Shown: positions 37,085 through 46,299, counted from the first letter of the stretch. The stretch is 64,000 bases of DNA from JAXMEQ01 sp046348225 (GCA_046348225.1 JAXMEQ010000003.1:1-64000); one strand, 5' to 3'. Notes: generated from the sequence alone by a model not told the origin. Program-made: numbers and translations.

Positions 37085-37918
37085 ATGACCTCCCCGCCCG
37101 ACCTGCAGCACACCGCCTTCTACAAATTCGTCCGGCTCGAAGAGCCGGCGACGGTGGCGGAACGCCTGCGCGAGCTCACCACGCGCCCCGGCGCGGGCGT
37201 GATGGGCAGCATTCTGGTGGCATCCGAGGGCATCAACGGCATGCTGGCGGGCACGCCCGAGGCGGTGTATGCCATGGAGCAGGCCCTGCTGACCGACCCG
37301 CGCTTTGCCGGCGCCTTCAGCGACCTGGTGTTCAAGCGCAGCGAGTGCAAGACTGTGCCCTTCCGGCGCATGAAGGTGCACCTGAAGGCCGAGATCGTGC
37401 CGCTGGGCATTGCCGGGGTGGATGCCACCCGCCAGACCGGCATCAACGTGAGCCCGCAGCAATGGCGCGAGCTGATCCGCCAGGACGACGTGGTGCTGCT
37501 GGACAACCGCAACAGCTTTGAGTACCGGCTGGGCCGCTTCCAGAACGCCATCGACCCGCAGGTCACCAACTTCCGGGACTTCCCGGCCTACGTCCAGGCC
37601 CACCTGGACGAATGGAAGGCCCAGGGCAAGCGCGTGGCCATGTATTGCACCGGTGGCATCCGCTGCGAGAAGACCAGCGCCTGGATGGCCGACCTCGGCA
37701 TGCCGGTCTACCAGCTGGAAGGCGGCATCCTCAACTACTTCAGGGAAATGCCGGACGCCGAGCGCGACTGGCAGGGCGAATGTTTTGTGTTCGACAACCG
37801 CGTGGCGCTGGACACGCGGCTGCAGGAGACCGACACGACACTCGACGACGTGTACACCGGCGAGCCCGACGACCAGTGGCGGCTGGAACGCGCCCGCCGG
37901 CTGGGCGCTGACGACTGA
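37085..37918 (+). CDS. trhO: tRNA uridine(34) hydroxylase TrhO (rhodanese family, YceA)
   Basis: 277 residues. Adds oxygen at wobble uridine 34, an early step toward 5-methoxy- and 5-carboxymethoxyuridine, in an O2-dependent manner. Domain order is an acylphosphatase-like N-terminus (AFYKFVRLEEP, SILVASEGINGMLAG) and a rhodanese domain with active-site loop YCTGGIRCEK, catalytic Cys188. The length is a little short at the C-terminus compared with E. coli YceA (350). Followed after 12 bp by a pseudouridine synthase gene, so two RNA-modifying enzymes may share a transcript. Confidence 0.93.
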   Translation: MTSPPDLQHTAFYKFVRLEEPATVAERLRELTTRPGAGVMGSILVASEGINGMLAGTPEAVYAMEQALLTDPRFAGAFSDLVFKRSECKTVPFRRMKVHLKAEIVPLGIAGVDATRQTGINVSPQQWRELIRQDDVVLLDNRNSFEYRLGRFQNAIDPQVTNFRDFPAYVQAHLDEWKAQGKRVAMYCTGGIRCEKTSAWMADLGMPVYQLEGGILNYFREMPDAERDWQGECFVFDNRVALDTRLQETDTTLDDVYTGEPDDQWRLERARRLGADD

Positions 37919-37930
37919 AAAGGCCCCGGC

Positions 37931-38842
37931 ATGCTGCCCGTGCGCAACGGCATCGGCCCCAGCTGCGTGGGCCTGCCTGCCGGGCCCTGGCCCAGCCTGC
38001 TGGCGTTTCTGGTGCAGCGCTTCCCGGCCATCAGCGCCGACGCATGGGTGCAGCGCATGGCCCGCGGCGACGTGGTTGATGAAGCCGGGCAGGCCGTGGC
38101 GGCCGACGACGCCTACACGCCCCACACCCGCCTCTACTACTACCGCCACCTGCCGGACGAACCCGCCAACCCGGCGCAGGAGACCGTGCTGTACGAAGAC
38201 GACTGGCTGGTGGTGGCCGACAAGCCGCACTTCCTGCCGGTGACGCCGGGCGGCAAGCACCTGCAGCAGACCTTGCTGGTTCGCTTGCGGCAGTCCCTTG
38301 CGTGCCCTGAGCTGGCCCCGCTGCACCGCATCGACCGCGAAACGGCCGGCCTGGTCCTGCTGGCCAAGCAGCCCGCCACGCGCGCCGCCTACGAGGCCCT
38401 GTTTGCCCGGCACGCGGTGCGCAAGACCTACCAGGCCATTGCGCCCTGGCGCCCCGGGCTGCAGTTTCCGATCACGCGGCGCAGCCACCTGGCGGAAGCG
38501 GCGCACTTCATGCAGATGCAAGAGCGGGCCGACGCGCCCCGGCCCAACGCGGAAACCACGATCGAGCTGGTGGAAATCCAGGGCCGGCTGGCCCGCTACC
38601 AACTGACCCCGCTGACGGGCAAGCGCCACCAGCTGCGCGTGCACATGGCGGCGCTGGGCCTGCCATTGCTGGGCGACCGGATCTATCCCACGCTGTTGCC
38701 CGAGGGCACCGACGATCCGGCCAACCCGCTGCGGCTGCTGGCGCATCGCGTGGCCTTTGACGACCCCGTGACCGGCGAACCGCGTGAATTTGTCAGCCGG
38801 CAAGCCCTGGCCTTCCCTTCCCAGTTGCTATCAAATAGATAG
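37931..38842 (+). CDS. RluA family RNA pseudouridine synthase
   Basis: 303 residues. Isomerises uridine to pseudouridine in rRNA or tRNA. The catalytic motif is LHRIDRETAGLVLLAK with the Asp in HRIDR, and GKRHQLRVHMAALGLPLLGDRIYP is the second conserved block. An N-terminal S4-like region is seen about 35-75. The last six codons and the stop come from dispersed repeat copy 5, giving the C-terminus LLSNR, so the original end has been replaced. Confidence 0.92.
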   Translation: MLPVRNGIGPSCVGLPAGPWPSLLAFLVQRFPAISADAWVQRMARGDVVDEAGQAVAADDAYTPHTRLYYYRHLPDEPANPAQETVLYEDDWLVVADKPHFLPVTPGGKHLQQTLLVRLRQSLACPELAPLHRIDRETAGLVLLAKQPATRAAYEALFARHAVRKTYQAIAPWRPGLQFPITRRSHLAEAAHFMQMQERADAPRPNAETTIELVEIQGRLARYQLTPLTGKRHQLRVHMAALGLPLLGDRIYPTLLPEGTDDPANPLRLLAHRVAFDDPVTGEPREFVSRQALAFPSQLLSNR

Positions 38843-38880
38843 CGCCTCACGCAAATTCCACGCGGGTTCCGGCCATATTT
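38824..38880 (-). repeat. Dispersed repeat copy 5, at the 3' end of the pseudouridine synthase gene
   Basis: Hairpin TTGCTATC-AAATA-GATAGC, then GCCTCACGCAAATTCC, GCGGGTTCCGGCC and ATATTTGAT. It supplies the stop codon TAG of the gene and then lies in the gap before the TetR operator. Confidence 0.75.
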
Positions 38881-38918
38881 GATGGCGTGTCGCCAGACGG
38901 ACAGCCGCTCATTGCACC

Positions 38919-38934
38919 TAGACCGACTGGTCTA
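38919..38934. promoter_or_regulatory. TetR-type operator
   Basis: Perfect inverted repeat TAGACC-GACT-GGTCTA. It fits between a possible -35 TTGCAC (38912-38917) and -10 TAGAAT (38935-38940), 17 bp apart, so binding would block polymerase. Sites of this kind are usual in front of autoregulated TetR genes that control reactive-electrophile or hydrolase functions. Confidence 0.7.
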
Positions 38935-38997
38935 TAGAATGATGGCACGGCGACCGAAACCTCCCCACCTGGCACGCGCGACCGGCTGATCGCTGCG

Positions 38998-39552
38998 ATG
39001 CTCGACGCGCTGAGTACCCGTGGCTACCACGGCATTGGCCTGAACGAGCTGCTGGCCAACGCCGGCGCCCCCAAGGGCGTGCTGTACCACCACTTTCCCG
39101 GCGGCAAGGCCGAGCTGGCCATGGCCGCCGTGGCCACCGTGGGAGACCAGCTCGGCGCCACGCTCGACAAGGTGTTGGCCCGTACTGGCGGCGACCCGGT
39201 GGCGGCCATCACGGCCTGGATGGCTGCGGCGCAAAAGCTGCTGGCCACCAGCGGCTTCGAGCGTGGCTGTCCGCTGGCCACGGTGGCGCTGGAAACCACG
39301 CCGGAAGACCTTGCCCTGCGCGCTGCACTGGCCGACGGCTTTGCCAGCTTCCGCAGCCGGCTGGCGGCCGTGCTGGCCACCGCTGGCGTGGCCGAAGAGA
39401 AGGCTGCCAGCCTGGCGGCGCTGATTGTGTCTGCCTACGAAGGCGCGCTGCTGCAGGCCCGAGTGGCCGGCAACGTGCAGGCCATGCAGGACACCGCCAG
39501 CGCCTTGATTGACCTGGTGCGCCTGCACCTGCCAACCCCGAAAGCACCATGA
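38998..39552 (+). CDS. TetR/AcrR family regulator, N-terminus probably frameshifted
   Basis: 184 residues from ATG 38998. The HTH GLNELLANAGAPKGVLYHHFPGGKAELA is intact, and the C-terminal ligand domain is normal, but the first helix is cut: upstream in the same frame TRDRLIAAM can be read, with no ATG, GTG or TTG before an in-frame stop at 38935. An ATG at 38942 in another frame gives MARRPKPPHLARATG and then stops at 38987, just what a TetR N-terminus should look like. A missing base or an extra GC near 38975-38982 would join the two. So it is either a recent frameshift, a sequencing error or a regulator that starts late. Confidence 0.75.
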   Translation: MLDALSTRGYHGIGLNELLANAGAPKGVLYHHFPGGKAELAMAAVATVGDQLGATLDKVLARTGGDPVAAITAWMAAAQKLLATSGFERGCPLATVALETTPEDLALRAALADGFASFRSRLAAVLATAGVAEEKAASLAALIVSAYEGALLQARVAGNVQAMQDTASALIDLVRLHLPTPKAP

Positions 39553-40430
39553 ACCTGCCCGACTCCACTGCCCAACCCCTGACGTTGCACACCCGCGACG
39601 GCTACCCCCTCGCGGCCCTGCGTTACCCCGCGCAAGGCCCGCGGCGTGGCAACCTCATCGTCGCGGGCGCGACGGGCGTGCCGCAGCTCTTCTACAAGGC
39701 GTTCGCTGAATTTGCCGCCGCCCAGGGCTACACGACGCTGACGCTGGACTACCGCGGCATCGGCTTGTCGAAGCCCCGCACCCTGCGCGGCTTCCGCATG
39801 GCGTACCTTGACTGGGCCCACCAGGACCTGGCCGCCGCCGTGGACGCCATGACCGAGGACGGCACCCCCCTGTTCATGGTCGGCCATTCGTTCGGCGGCC
39901 ATGCCTTCGGCCTGCTGCCCAACCACGATCGTGTGGCGCGCTTCTACACCTTTGCCACCGGCGCCGGCTGGGCCGGCTGGATGCCGCCGGCCGAGCGGAT
40001 CAAGGTCAACATCATGTGGCGCCTGATCGGCCCCCTGCTCACGCGCTGGAAGGGCTACCTGGCCTGGAGCAAACTCGGTATGGGCGAAGACCTGCCGCTG
40101 GACGTGTTCCGCGACTGGAAGCACTGGTGCCAGTACCCGCGCTACTTCTTCGATGACCCGGCCATGCCGCACCTGGCCGAGCGCTTCGGCCGCGTGACCA
40201 CCCCCATCGTTGCCGCCAACGCGCTGGATGACCTGTGGGCGCCCCCGGCCTCTCGCGACGCCTTCATGGCCGGCTACCGCGGCACCACCGTGCAGGCGGT
40301 GGACATCGACCCGCGCAGCAGCGGCCTGGGTGCCATCGGCCACATGGGGTACTTCCGGCGCAAGGCGCAGCCGCTGTGGCAGGAAACACTGCGCTGGTTT
40401 GACGAGCACAGCGCCGGCGCGCGGGCTTAG
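39549..40430 (+). CDS. Alpha/beta hydrolase family protein
   Basis: 293 residues. The nucleophile elbow is GHSFGG (about 116-121, Ser118), the oxyanion region is VAGATGVPQLFYKAFAEFAA and the catalytic His is probably in GAIGHMGYFRR near the C-terminus. The acid may be Asp in ALDDLWAPP. It looks like the serine aminopeptidase S33/YheT-like group; substrate unknown. It overlaps the TetR gene by 4 bp and is probably controlled by it. Confidence 0.88.
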   Translation: MNLPDSTAQPLTLHTRDGYPLAALRYPAQGPRRGNLIVAGATGVPQLFYKAFAEFAAAQGYTTLTLDYRGIGLSKPRTLRGFRMAYLDWAHQDLAAAVDAMTEDGTPLFMVGHSFGGHAFGLLPNHDRVARFYTFATGAGWAGWMPPAERIKVNIMWRLIGPLLTRWKGYLAWSKLGMGEDLPLDVFRDWKHWCQYPRYFFDDPAMPHLAERFGRVTTPIVAANALDDLWAPPASRDAFMAGYRGTTVQAVDIDPRSSGLGAIGHMGYFRRKAQPLWQETLRWFDEHSAGARA

Positions 40431-40446
40431 GGCCTAGGCCCCGACC

Positions 40447-41166
40447 TCACCCCAGCAGCCGCCGCAGGCTGGCAAAGAACAACTCCGACTGCAACCGCTC
40501 TCCCTGGCTCTGCGCAGCAACGCGCGCCGCCAGCGCGGCATCGACCGGCGCCAGCGGTGAGCCGGTGGACGCTGCCAGCACCTGGGCCTGGCAGGCGCGC
40601 TCGAGGTAGTACAGGTCGTCGTAGGCGTGGTCGATACGCTCGCCGCACACGATCACCCCGTGGTTGGCCAGAAACACCACGTCAGCGCCCTGCATGGCGC
40701 CTGCAATGCGCTCACCTTCGGCCATGTCCAGCGCCAGACCGTTGTAGTGCGCGTCCACCGCCAGCCGCCCGTGAAAGCGCATGGCGGTTTGCGACAGCGT
40801 GGTGTCCAGCGCGCGTGCCGCCGTGAGCGTGAGCGCAGTGGCGTGCGGCATGTGGGTATGCAACACCACCGCCTTGTGCGCCATGCGGTGGACGGCTGCG
40901 TGGATGAACATGGCCGTGGGTTCCACCGGGTGGCGGCCGGCAAGCTGTTGTCCGGCGGCGTTGCACATCACGATGTCGGCGGCCTGCACCTCGCTCCAGT
41001 GCAGGCCGCGCGGGTTGAGCAGGAACCAGTCGTCCTGGCCCGGCACCGCGACACTGAAGTGGTTGCAGACGCCTTCACTCAAGCCCTGGTGGGCGGCCGC
41101 GCGCAAAGCCAGCGCGAGGTCGGCACGCAGGGCCTGAAGCGCTTCAAATTTTTCATCTGGTTGCAA
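40447..41166 (-). CDS. Class II aldolase/adducin family protein
   Basis: 239 residues. The zinc site has HTHMPHATALT (His-x-His, about 102-112) and a further His about 165-170 (LANHGVIVCG); SEGVCNHFSVAVPG is the family N-terminal motif. The members include fuculose- and ribulose-phosphate aldolases and aldehyde-forming decarboxylases; the substrate is not clear here. Start is TTG at 41166, supported by a strong AGGAGG 6 nt upstream. It is divergent from the secreted protein at 41309. Confidence 0.88.
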   Translation of the reverse strand: MQPDEKFEALQALRADLALALRAAAHQGLSEGVCNHFSVAVPGQDDWFLLNPRGLHWSEVQAADIVMCNAAGQQLAGRHPVEPTAMFIHAAVHRMAHKAVVLHTHMPHATALTLTAARALDTTLSQTAMRFHGRLAVDAHYNGLALDMAEGERIAGAMQGADVVFLANHGVIVCGERIDHAYDDLYYLERACQAQVLAASTGSPLAPVDAALAARVAAQSQGERLQSELFFASLRRLLG

Positions 41167-41308
41167 TCGCGGCCTCCTGCTACGGTCTGTTTCAATTGAG
41201 TTCGACTATACGGGCACTACGCCCGCGAACCTGCCCTTTGGTGCTATTCAGCCGCCGCCGTTGCATCCCTAGACTGCGCCGCTTCTTCCACTCTTTCAGG
41301 TGAGCGCA

Positions 41309-41782
41309 GTGCTTCATTCCTTCACGAAAATCCGGTCTTTCCTTGGTGCAGCAACCCTCGCGCTGGCCGCTGGCAGCGCGCTGGCGCAGACCGCCACGTT
41401 CAGCGAGTCCAACCGCCAGCTCACGCTGCCCAGCGTTCAGGTGGGCAACGTGTTGTTCAGCAATGTGGTGGTGCGGCTCGATGCCTTCACGGTGCTGGCC
41501 TCGGGCCCCGGCACCCCGATCTCACTCGGCGCCTGTACGGAAGCCAACTTCACCACCGCGCGCTACAACGCCATCGCCATCGGCATGACGCCCGACCAGG
41601 TCAACGACACCATGGGTTGTGTCTTCACGCCCGCCCTGACGCAGCGTGGCCCGGGCTATGTCGCACTGGCCTGGAGCCCTGCGTCCACCCGGGGCCTGGT
41701 GGTGGTCTTCTTCGATGCCAACGGCTCCGTGGTCACGCCGCTGGCGGGCAGCACGTCGTTCAAGTCGTCATCGGGCTTCTAG
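41309..41782 (+). CDS. Secreted protein with BamE-like motif, function unknown
   Basis: 157 residues. Signal peptide to about residue 27 (FLGAATLALAAGSALAQ). The mature part has YNAIAIGMTPDQVNDTMGC, which resembles the repeated motif of BamE/SmpA-like small proteins (I-x-x-G-M-T-x-x-Q-V), then a beta-rich end. This is only motif resemblance. GTG at 41309 was chosen as AGGTGAG lies 5 nt before it; a GTG at 41300 is also in frame. The stop overlaps the stop of the next gene on the other strand. Confidence 0.65.
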   Translation: MLHSFTKIRSFLGAATLALAAGSALAQTATFSESNRQLTLPSVQVGNVLFSNVVVRLDAFTVLASGPGTPISLGACTEANFTTARYNAIAIGMTPDQVNDTMGCVFTPALTQRGPGYVALAWSPASTRGLVVVFFDANGSVVTPLAGSTSFKSSSGF

Positions 41783-42111
41783 GGCTTGCTGACGAACGGG
41801 TTGGTCTTGACCGACTGCTCCTGCTGCGCCTGGACCGCACGGATCGCATCGGTGAACGGCGTGGACGACGGGCCGGGCTCCGCCGGCATCGCCGCGGCCG
41901 TGGCACTGGCCTGCCCTGCTGCCGGCGTGGCGGGCGCAGCGCCCATGTGCGCTGGCGTCGCCGGCTGCGGTGCAGCGGCGGGTGATGCAGGCAGCGGCGG
42001 TACCGCACGCGCCACCTCCAGTGCCGCGCGCAGGCGAATGTTGTCCGTGAAAAGCCATGCCGCCGACAGCAGCAGTGCCGCATGGAGAGCCAGGTGCAGT
42101 TTTCGGGTCAT
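41779..42111 (-). CDS. Small membrane-anchored Ala/Pro-rich protein
   Basis: 110 residues. N-terminal helix (HLALHAALLLSAAWLF, about 6-21), then a low-complexity Ala/Pro linker and a short C-terminal end PFTDAIRAVQAQQEQSVKTNPFVSKP with helix character. No family recognised. It is probably anchored in the inner membrane with the tail in the periplasm. Overlaps the convergent secreted protein gene by 4 bp and is divergent from the DUF2059 gene by 57 bp. Confidence 0.55.
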   Translation of the reverse strand: MTRKLHLALHAALLLSAAWLFTDNIRLRAALEVARAVPPLPASPAAAPQPATPAHMGAAPATPAAGQASATAAAMPAEPGPSSTPFTDAIRAVQAQQEQSVKTNPFVSKP

Positions 42112-42168
42112 CCGGGAATTCTAGGAGCGCCAGATGCCCCTGTGGCAATGCTGGCGTTAAGATGCCTC

Positions 42169-42744
42169 ATGACTTTCAAACACCTGTTCCCGCTCGCGCT
42201 GCTGGCGCTGGCCCTGACGGCTCAGGCCCAGTCCACCCCGGCCAAAAAAGAGCTGGTGGCGCGCATCGTCAAGCTGCAGCAACCCGCCATCGAAGCCATG
42301 GCCCGCAGCATGGCCGAGCAGCCCGCCGCCACCCTGATGGAGCGGGCCGCCGCCGCCCTGCCCGCCCGCGTCGCCGCTGACAAGCGCGAGGCCGTGGCGC
42401 GCGATATCCAGGCGGACGCGAAAAAGTATGTGGACGAAGCGGTGCCGCTGGTGCGTGACCGCGCCCTGCGGCTGGCCCCCGCATCCATTGGCAGCGTCCT
42501 CGAAGAAAAGTTCACCGAAGACGAACTGCGCCAGATCGCTTCAGCGCTGGAATCACCAGCGTTCGCCAAGTTCCAGCAGCTCGGCAATGAAATGCAGCAG
42601 GCGTTCATCGACAAGCTGCTCGCCGACACCCGGCCAGCCATCGAGCCCAAGGTGAAGGTGCTGGAGCAGTCGATCGCCCGGCGCCTGGGCATCACCGCAC
42701 CACCAGCGCCAGCCAGCGCCCCGGCGAAACCGGCCAGCCGCTGA
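42169..42744 (+). CDS. DUF2059 domain protein, secreted
   Basis: 191 residues. Signal peptide LFPLALLALALTAQAQ (about 6-20). The rest is helical, with KKELVARIVKLQQPAIEAMAR and the conserved block EEKFTEDELRQIASALESPAFAKFQQLG (about 105-135), which is the hallmark of DUF2059. Periplasmic, function unknown. The C-terminal tail is Pro/Ala-rich. ATG 42169 was chosen as the signal peptide starts there. Confidence 0.85.
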   Translation: MTFKHLFPLALLALALTAQAQSTPAKKELVARIVKLQQPAIEAMARSMAEQPAATLMERAAAALPARVAADKREAVARDIQADAKKYVDEAVPLVRDRALRLAPASIGSVLEEKFTEDELRQIASALESPAFAKFQQLGNEMQQAFIDKLLADTRPAIEPKVKVLEQSIARRLGITAPPAPASAPAKPASR

Positions 42745-42776
42745 AGCCATTGCCAGTCGCCGCAGTCACGTCTTGA

Positions 42777-42833
42777 CTGCTATCTTATTGATAGCGCCCT
42801 ACGCAATATCGGCGGGGGCTACAGGCCCTTTTT
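42777..42833 (-). repeat. Dispersed repeat copy 6, at the 3' end of ygiQ
   Basis: Hairpin GCTATC-TTATT-GATAGC, then GCCCTACGCAATATCGGCG, GGGGCTACAGGCC and CTTTTT. It supplies the last codons and the stop TAG of ygiQ on the minus strand, and it separates ygiQ from the DUF2059 gene. Confidence 0.75.
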
Positions 42834-45158
42834 ACCTGAAGCCCGGGCCGCTTTGGGTGCCCCGGTCACGCGCGGCGGCAGGCCGGTGTGCTGGGTCAGC
42901 AGCTGGCCCTTGCGCGGCGCCGCTCCTTTGGCCAGGGGTTTGGCAGCCGCTTTTACCGGCGCCGGCGTGCTGTTCTTGCGCCGCGCGCTCTGGTAGCTGC
43001 CATCGGTCAGCGGCTGGAAGGTCGGAATCAGGTGGTGCTTGCCGTTGCCGATCAGGTCGGCGCGGCCCATGGCCTTGAGCGCCTCGCGCAGCAGCGGCCA
43101 GTTGTTCGGGTCGTGGTAGCGCAAGAACGCCTTGTGCAGGCGGCGGCGCTTCTCGCCACGCACGATGTCCACCGTCTCGCTGTCGTCGCGCACCGTGCGC
43201 CGCACACCCTTGAGCGTGTTGCGCCCCGAGTGGTACATCGCGGTCGCCGTGGCCATCGGGCTGGGGTAGAAGGTCTGCACCTGGTCGGCGCGAAAGCCGT
43301 TCTTCTTGAGCCACACCGCCAGGTTCATCATGTCGGCGTCGCTGGTGCCCGGGTGCGCGGCAATGAAGTACGGAATCAAGAACTGCTTCTTGCCCGCCTC
43401 GGCGCTGTACTTCTCGAACATCGCCTTGAACTTGTCGTAGGTGCCGATGCCAGGCTTCATCATCTTGGTGAGTGGCCCCTGCTCGGTGTGCTCGGGCGCA
43501 ATCTTCAGGTAGCCGCCCACGTGGTGCTGCACCAGCTCCTTCACGTATTCGGGGCTTTGCACCGCCAGGTCGTAGCGCAGGCCGGAGCCGATCAGGATCT
43601 TCTTGATGCCCTTGAGCGCCCGCGCGCGGCGGTACATCTTGATGAGTGGCGCGTGGTCGGTGTTCAGGTTCTGGCAGATGCCGGGGTACACGCAGCTGGG
43701 CTTGCGGCAGGCGGCCTCGATCTCGGGGCTCTTGCAGCCAATGCGGTACATGTTGGCCGTGGGGCCCCCCAGGTCGGAGATCACGCCGGTGAACCCCTTG
43801 ACCTTGTCGCGGATGTCTTCCACCTCGCGGATCACCGAGTCTTCGCTACGGCTCTGGATGATGCGGCCTTCATGCTCAGTGATGCTGCAGAAGGTGCAGC
43901 CGCCAAAGCAGCCGCGCATGATGTTCACGCTGAAGCGGATCATCTCCCAGGCGGGAATCTTGGTGGCGCCATCATGGCTGCCGTTCTCGTCCGCATAGGC
44001 CGGGTGCGGGCTGCGCGCATACGGCAGGTCGAACACATGGTCCATCTCGGCCGTGGTCAGCGGAATCGGCGGCGGGTTGATCCAAACGTCGCGCGCCGTC
44101 ACGCCTTCCCCATGGGCCTGCACCAGCGCCCGGGCGTTGCCGGGGTTGGTCTCGAGGTGCAGCACGCGGTTGGCGTGGGCATAGAGCACCGGGTCGGCCT
44201 TGACCTGCTCGTAGCTCGGCAGGCGGATCACGCTGCGTTCGCGCGGCGGCACCTTGAGCTTGACCTTGGGGTTGGGGACAAAGTTCAGCGGTTTGATGGC
44301 CGGGTTGGCATCGACCTCGCCGCTGCCCTCTTCCTTGGCGCAGGTCGCGCCCTGCGCCTGCGCCTGCTCGCTGGTGGTCAGGTACGGGTTGACGTGGCTT
44401 TCCACGCGGCCTGGCGCATCGACACTAGTGGAGTCGATCTCGAACCAGCCTTCCGGTGACTCGCGGCGGAAGAACGCCGTGCCGCGCACGTCGGTGATCT
44501 GCTCCACCGGCTCCTTGGCGGCCAGCCGGTGGGCGATTTCCACAATCGCGCGCTCGGCGTTGCCGTACAGCAGCAGGTCGCATTTGGCGTCCACCACAAT
44601 GCTGCGGCGAACCTTGTCGGACCAGTAGTCGTAATGCGCAATGCGGCGCAGGGAGCCTTCAATCCCGCCCAGCACAATGGGCACGTCCTTGAACGCCTCG
44701 CGGCAGCGCTGGCTGTACACAATGGCCGCGCGGTCGGGCCGCTTGCCGCCCACGTCGCCCGGGGTGTAGGCGTCGTCGCTGCGGATTTTGCGGTCCGCCG
44801 TGTAGCGGTTGATCATGCTGTCCATGTTGCCGCTGGTCACGCCCCAGAACAGGTTGGGCTTGCCCAGCGCCTTGAACGCATCGGCGCTCTGCCAGTCGGG
44901 CTGCGCAATGATGCCCACGCGAAAGCCCTGGTCGGCCAGCGTGCGCCCGATCACCGCCATGCCAAAGCTCGGGTGATCCACATACGCGTCGCCGGTGACG
45001 ATGATGATGTCGCAGCTGTCCCAGCCCAGCGCGTCCATCTCGGCTCGGCTCATCGGCAGGAATTTCGGCTGGCCAAAGCGGTGCGCCCAGTACTTGCGGT
45101 AACTGGTGATCGGCTTGGCTGCGCGCGCGAAAAAGGAAACGTCAACCGGGGCGTTCAT
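42819..45158 (-). CDS. ygiQ: YgiQ family radical SAM protein
   Basis: 779 residues. N-terminal domain (PKFLPMSRAEMDALGWDSCDIIIVTGDAYVDHPSFG) and a radical SAM core with the [4Fe-4S] motif RGCFGGCTFCSITEHEG, that is Cys-x3-Cys-x2-Cys, around residue 414-422. A second group of cysteines, GCKSPEIEAACRKPSCVYPGIC, follows. Function not settled for the family. Start at 45158, where the homologous N-terminus begins; the frame remains open further upstream but is antisense to the binding-protein gene. The C-terminus is Lys/Ala-rich and its end is made by repeat copy 6. Confidence 0.95.
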   Translation of the reverse strand: MNAPVDVSFFARAAKPITSYRKYWAHRFGQPKFLPMSRAEMDALGWDSCDIIIVTGDAYVDHPSFGMAVIGRTLADQGFRVGIIAQPDWQSADAFKALGKPNLFWGVTSGNMDSMINRYTADRKIRSDDAYTPGDVGGKRPDRAAIVYSQRCREAFKDVPIVLGGIEGSLRRIAHYDYWSDKVRRSIVVDAKCDLLLYGNAERAIVEIAHRLAAKEPVEQITDVRGTAFFRRESPEGWFEIDSTSVDAPGRVESHVNPYLTTSEQAQAQGATCAKEEGSGEVDANPAIKPLNFVPNPKVKLKVPPRERSVIRLPSYEQVKADPVLYAHANRVLHLETNPGNARALVQAHGEGVTARDVWINPPPIPLTTAEMDHVFDLPYARSPHPAYADENGSHDGATKIPAWEMIRFSVNIMRGCFGGCTFCSITEHEGRIIQSRSEDSVIREVEDIRDKVKGFTGVISDLGGPTANMYRIGCKSPEIEAACRKPSCVYPGICQNLNTDHAPLIKMYRRARALKGIKKILIGSGLRYDLAVQSPEYVKELVQHHVGGYLKIAPEHTEQGPLTKMMKPGIGTYDKFKAMFEKYSAEAGKKQFLIPYFIAAHPGTSDADMMNLAVWLKKNGFRADQVQTFYPSPMATATAMYHSGRNTLKGVRRTVRDDSETVDIVRGEKRRRLHKAFLRYHDPNNWPLLREALKAMGRADLIGNGKHHLIPTFQPLTDGSYQSARRKNSTPAPVKAAAKPLAKGAAPRKGQLLTQHTGLPPRVTGAPKAARASGKKGL

Positions 45159-45326
45159 GCGGACTTTGTGGGGGAGGACCCCGATTTTAGGCCTCAGGCC
45201 CCGCCGGCGCCGCATTTCACAGCGATTGCCCCTTTGCACCCCCGCGCTTTCCCTAGGTGCGCGGACAGCGGAATGACAGTCTCGTGAACCACCATGAAAG
45301 TTCTCACCCCACAACAGGAGACCTCC

Positions 45327-46286
45327 ATGCGCAGAGACGCTTTCATCAAATCCATCGCCGCGCTGGCCGCCGCTGGCAGCTTGCCGCTGGCCGCCCGGGC
45401 AGCCCCCAGCGTGAAGATCATGATCCCCGCCAACCCTGGCGGCGGCTGGGACACCACGGGCCGCGCCCTGGGCCGCGCCCTGCAGGACGGCAAGCTGGTC
45501 GACGCCATCCAGTACGAGAACAAGGGCGGCGCCGCCGGCGCGCTGGGCCTGGCCCAGTTTGTCAACAGCGCCAAGGGCGATCCGCACGCCCTGATGGTGA
45601 TGGGCGCCGTGATGCTGGGCGGCATCATCACCGGCCGGCCGCCGGTCAACCTGACGCAGGCCACGCCGATCGCACGCCTGACGAGCGAATACAACGTGTT
45701 TGTGGTGCCCGCCAACTCCCCCATCAGGACCCTGAAGGACGTGGTGGACCAGCTCAAGCGCGACCCGGCCAGCGTCAAGTGGGGCGGCGGCTCGCGCGGC
45801 TCTACCGAGCACATTGCCGCCTGCATCCTGGCGCGCGGCGTCGGGGTGGACCCGAAGAAGGTCAACTACATCGCCTTCCGTGGCGGCGGCGAGGCCACGG
45901 CCGCCATCCTGGGCGGCAACGTCACCGTGGGTGGCAGCGGCTACAGCGAATTCGCCGAATACATCGCCGCCGGCAAAATGCGCGCCATTGGCGTGACATC
46001 GCAAAAGCGCCTGCCGGGTGTACCGGTGCCCACCATGAAGGAACAGGGCTACGACGTCGTCATTGGCAACTGGCGCGGCGTGTATGGGGCGCCCGGCATC
46101 AGCGCCGAGCAGCGCGACGCGCTCAGCCGAATGATTGTGGAAGCCACGCGAACCAAGGCCTGGGCCGAGGCCATGCAGGCCAACAAATGGACGCCGGCCC
46201 TCATGACGGGCAAGGACTTCGACGAGTTCGTCGACTACGAGTTTTCGGCGCTGCGCGCCATCATTTACCTGGCGGGCATGGCCTGA
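45327..46286 (+). CDS. Bug/TctC family substrate-binding protein
   Basis: 319 residues. Signal peptide AFIKSIAALAAAGSLPLAARA; mature start KIMIPANPGGGWDTTGRALGRALQ (about 31-55) is the family signature, with ENKGGAAGALGLAQF following. These periplasmic proteins bind carboxylates for tripartite tricarboxylate transporters, but no TctA/TctB genes are near. CAGGAGACCTCC precedes ATG 45327. Divergent from ygiQ. Confidence 0.92.
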   Translation: MRRDAFIKSIAALAAAGSLPLAARAAPSVKIMIPANPGGGWDTTGRALGRALQDGKLVDAIQYENKGGAAGALGLAQFVNSAKGDPHALMVMGAVMLGGIITGRPPVNLTQATPIARLTSEYNVFVVPANSPIRTLKDVVDQLKRDPASVKWGGGSRGSTEHIAACILARGVGVDPKKVNYIAFRGGGEATAAILGGNVTVGGSGYSEFAEYIAAGKMRAIGVTSQKRLPGVPVPTMKEQGYDVVIGNWRGVYGAPGISAEQRDALSRMIVEATRTKAWAEAMQANKWTPALMTGKDFDEFVDYEFSALRAIIYLAGMA

Positions 46287-46299
46287 GGGCCTTTCAGGC

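Noticed and set aside
41779..42111. Possibility that the Ala/Pro-rich minus-strand frame is a shadow
   Set aside because: Kept as a gene at lower confidence because it begins with a clear membrane helix and lies mainly in otherwise empty sequence; rejection was considered.
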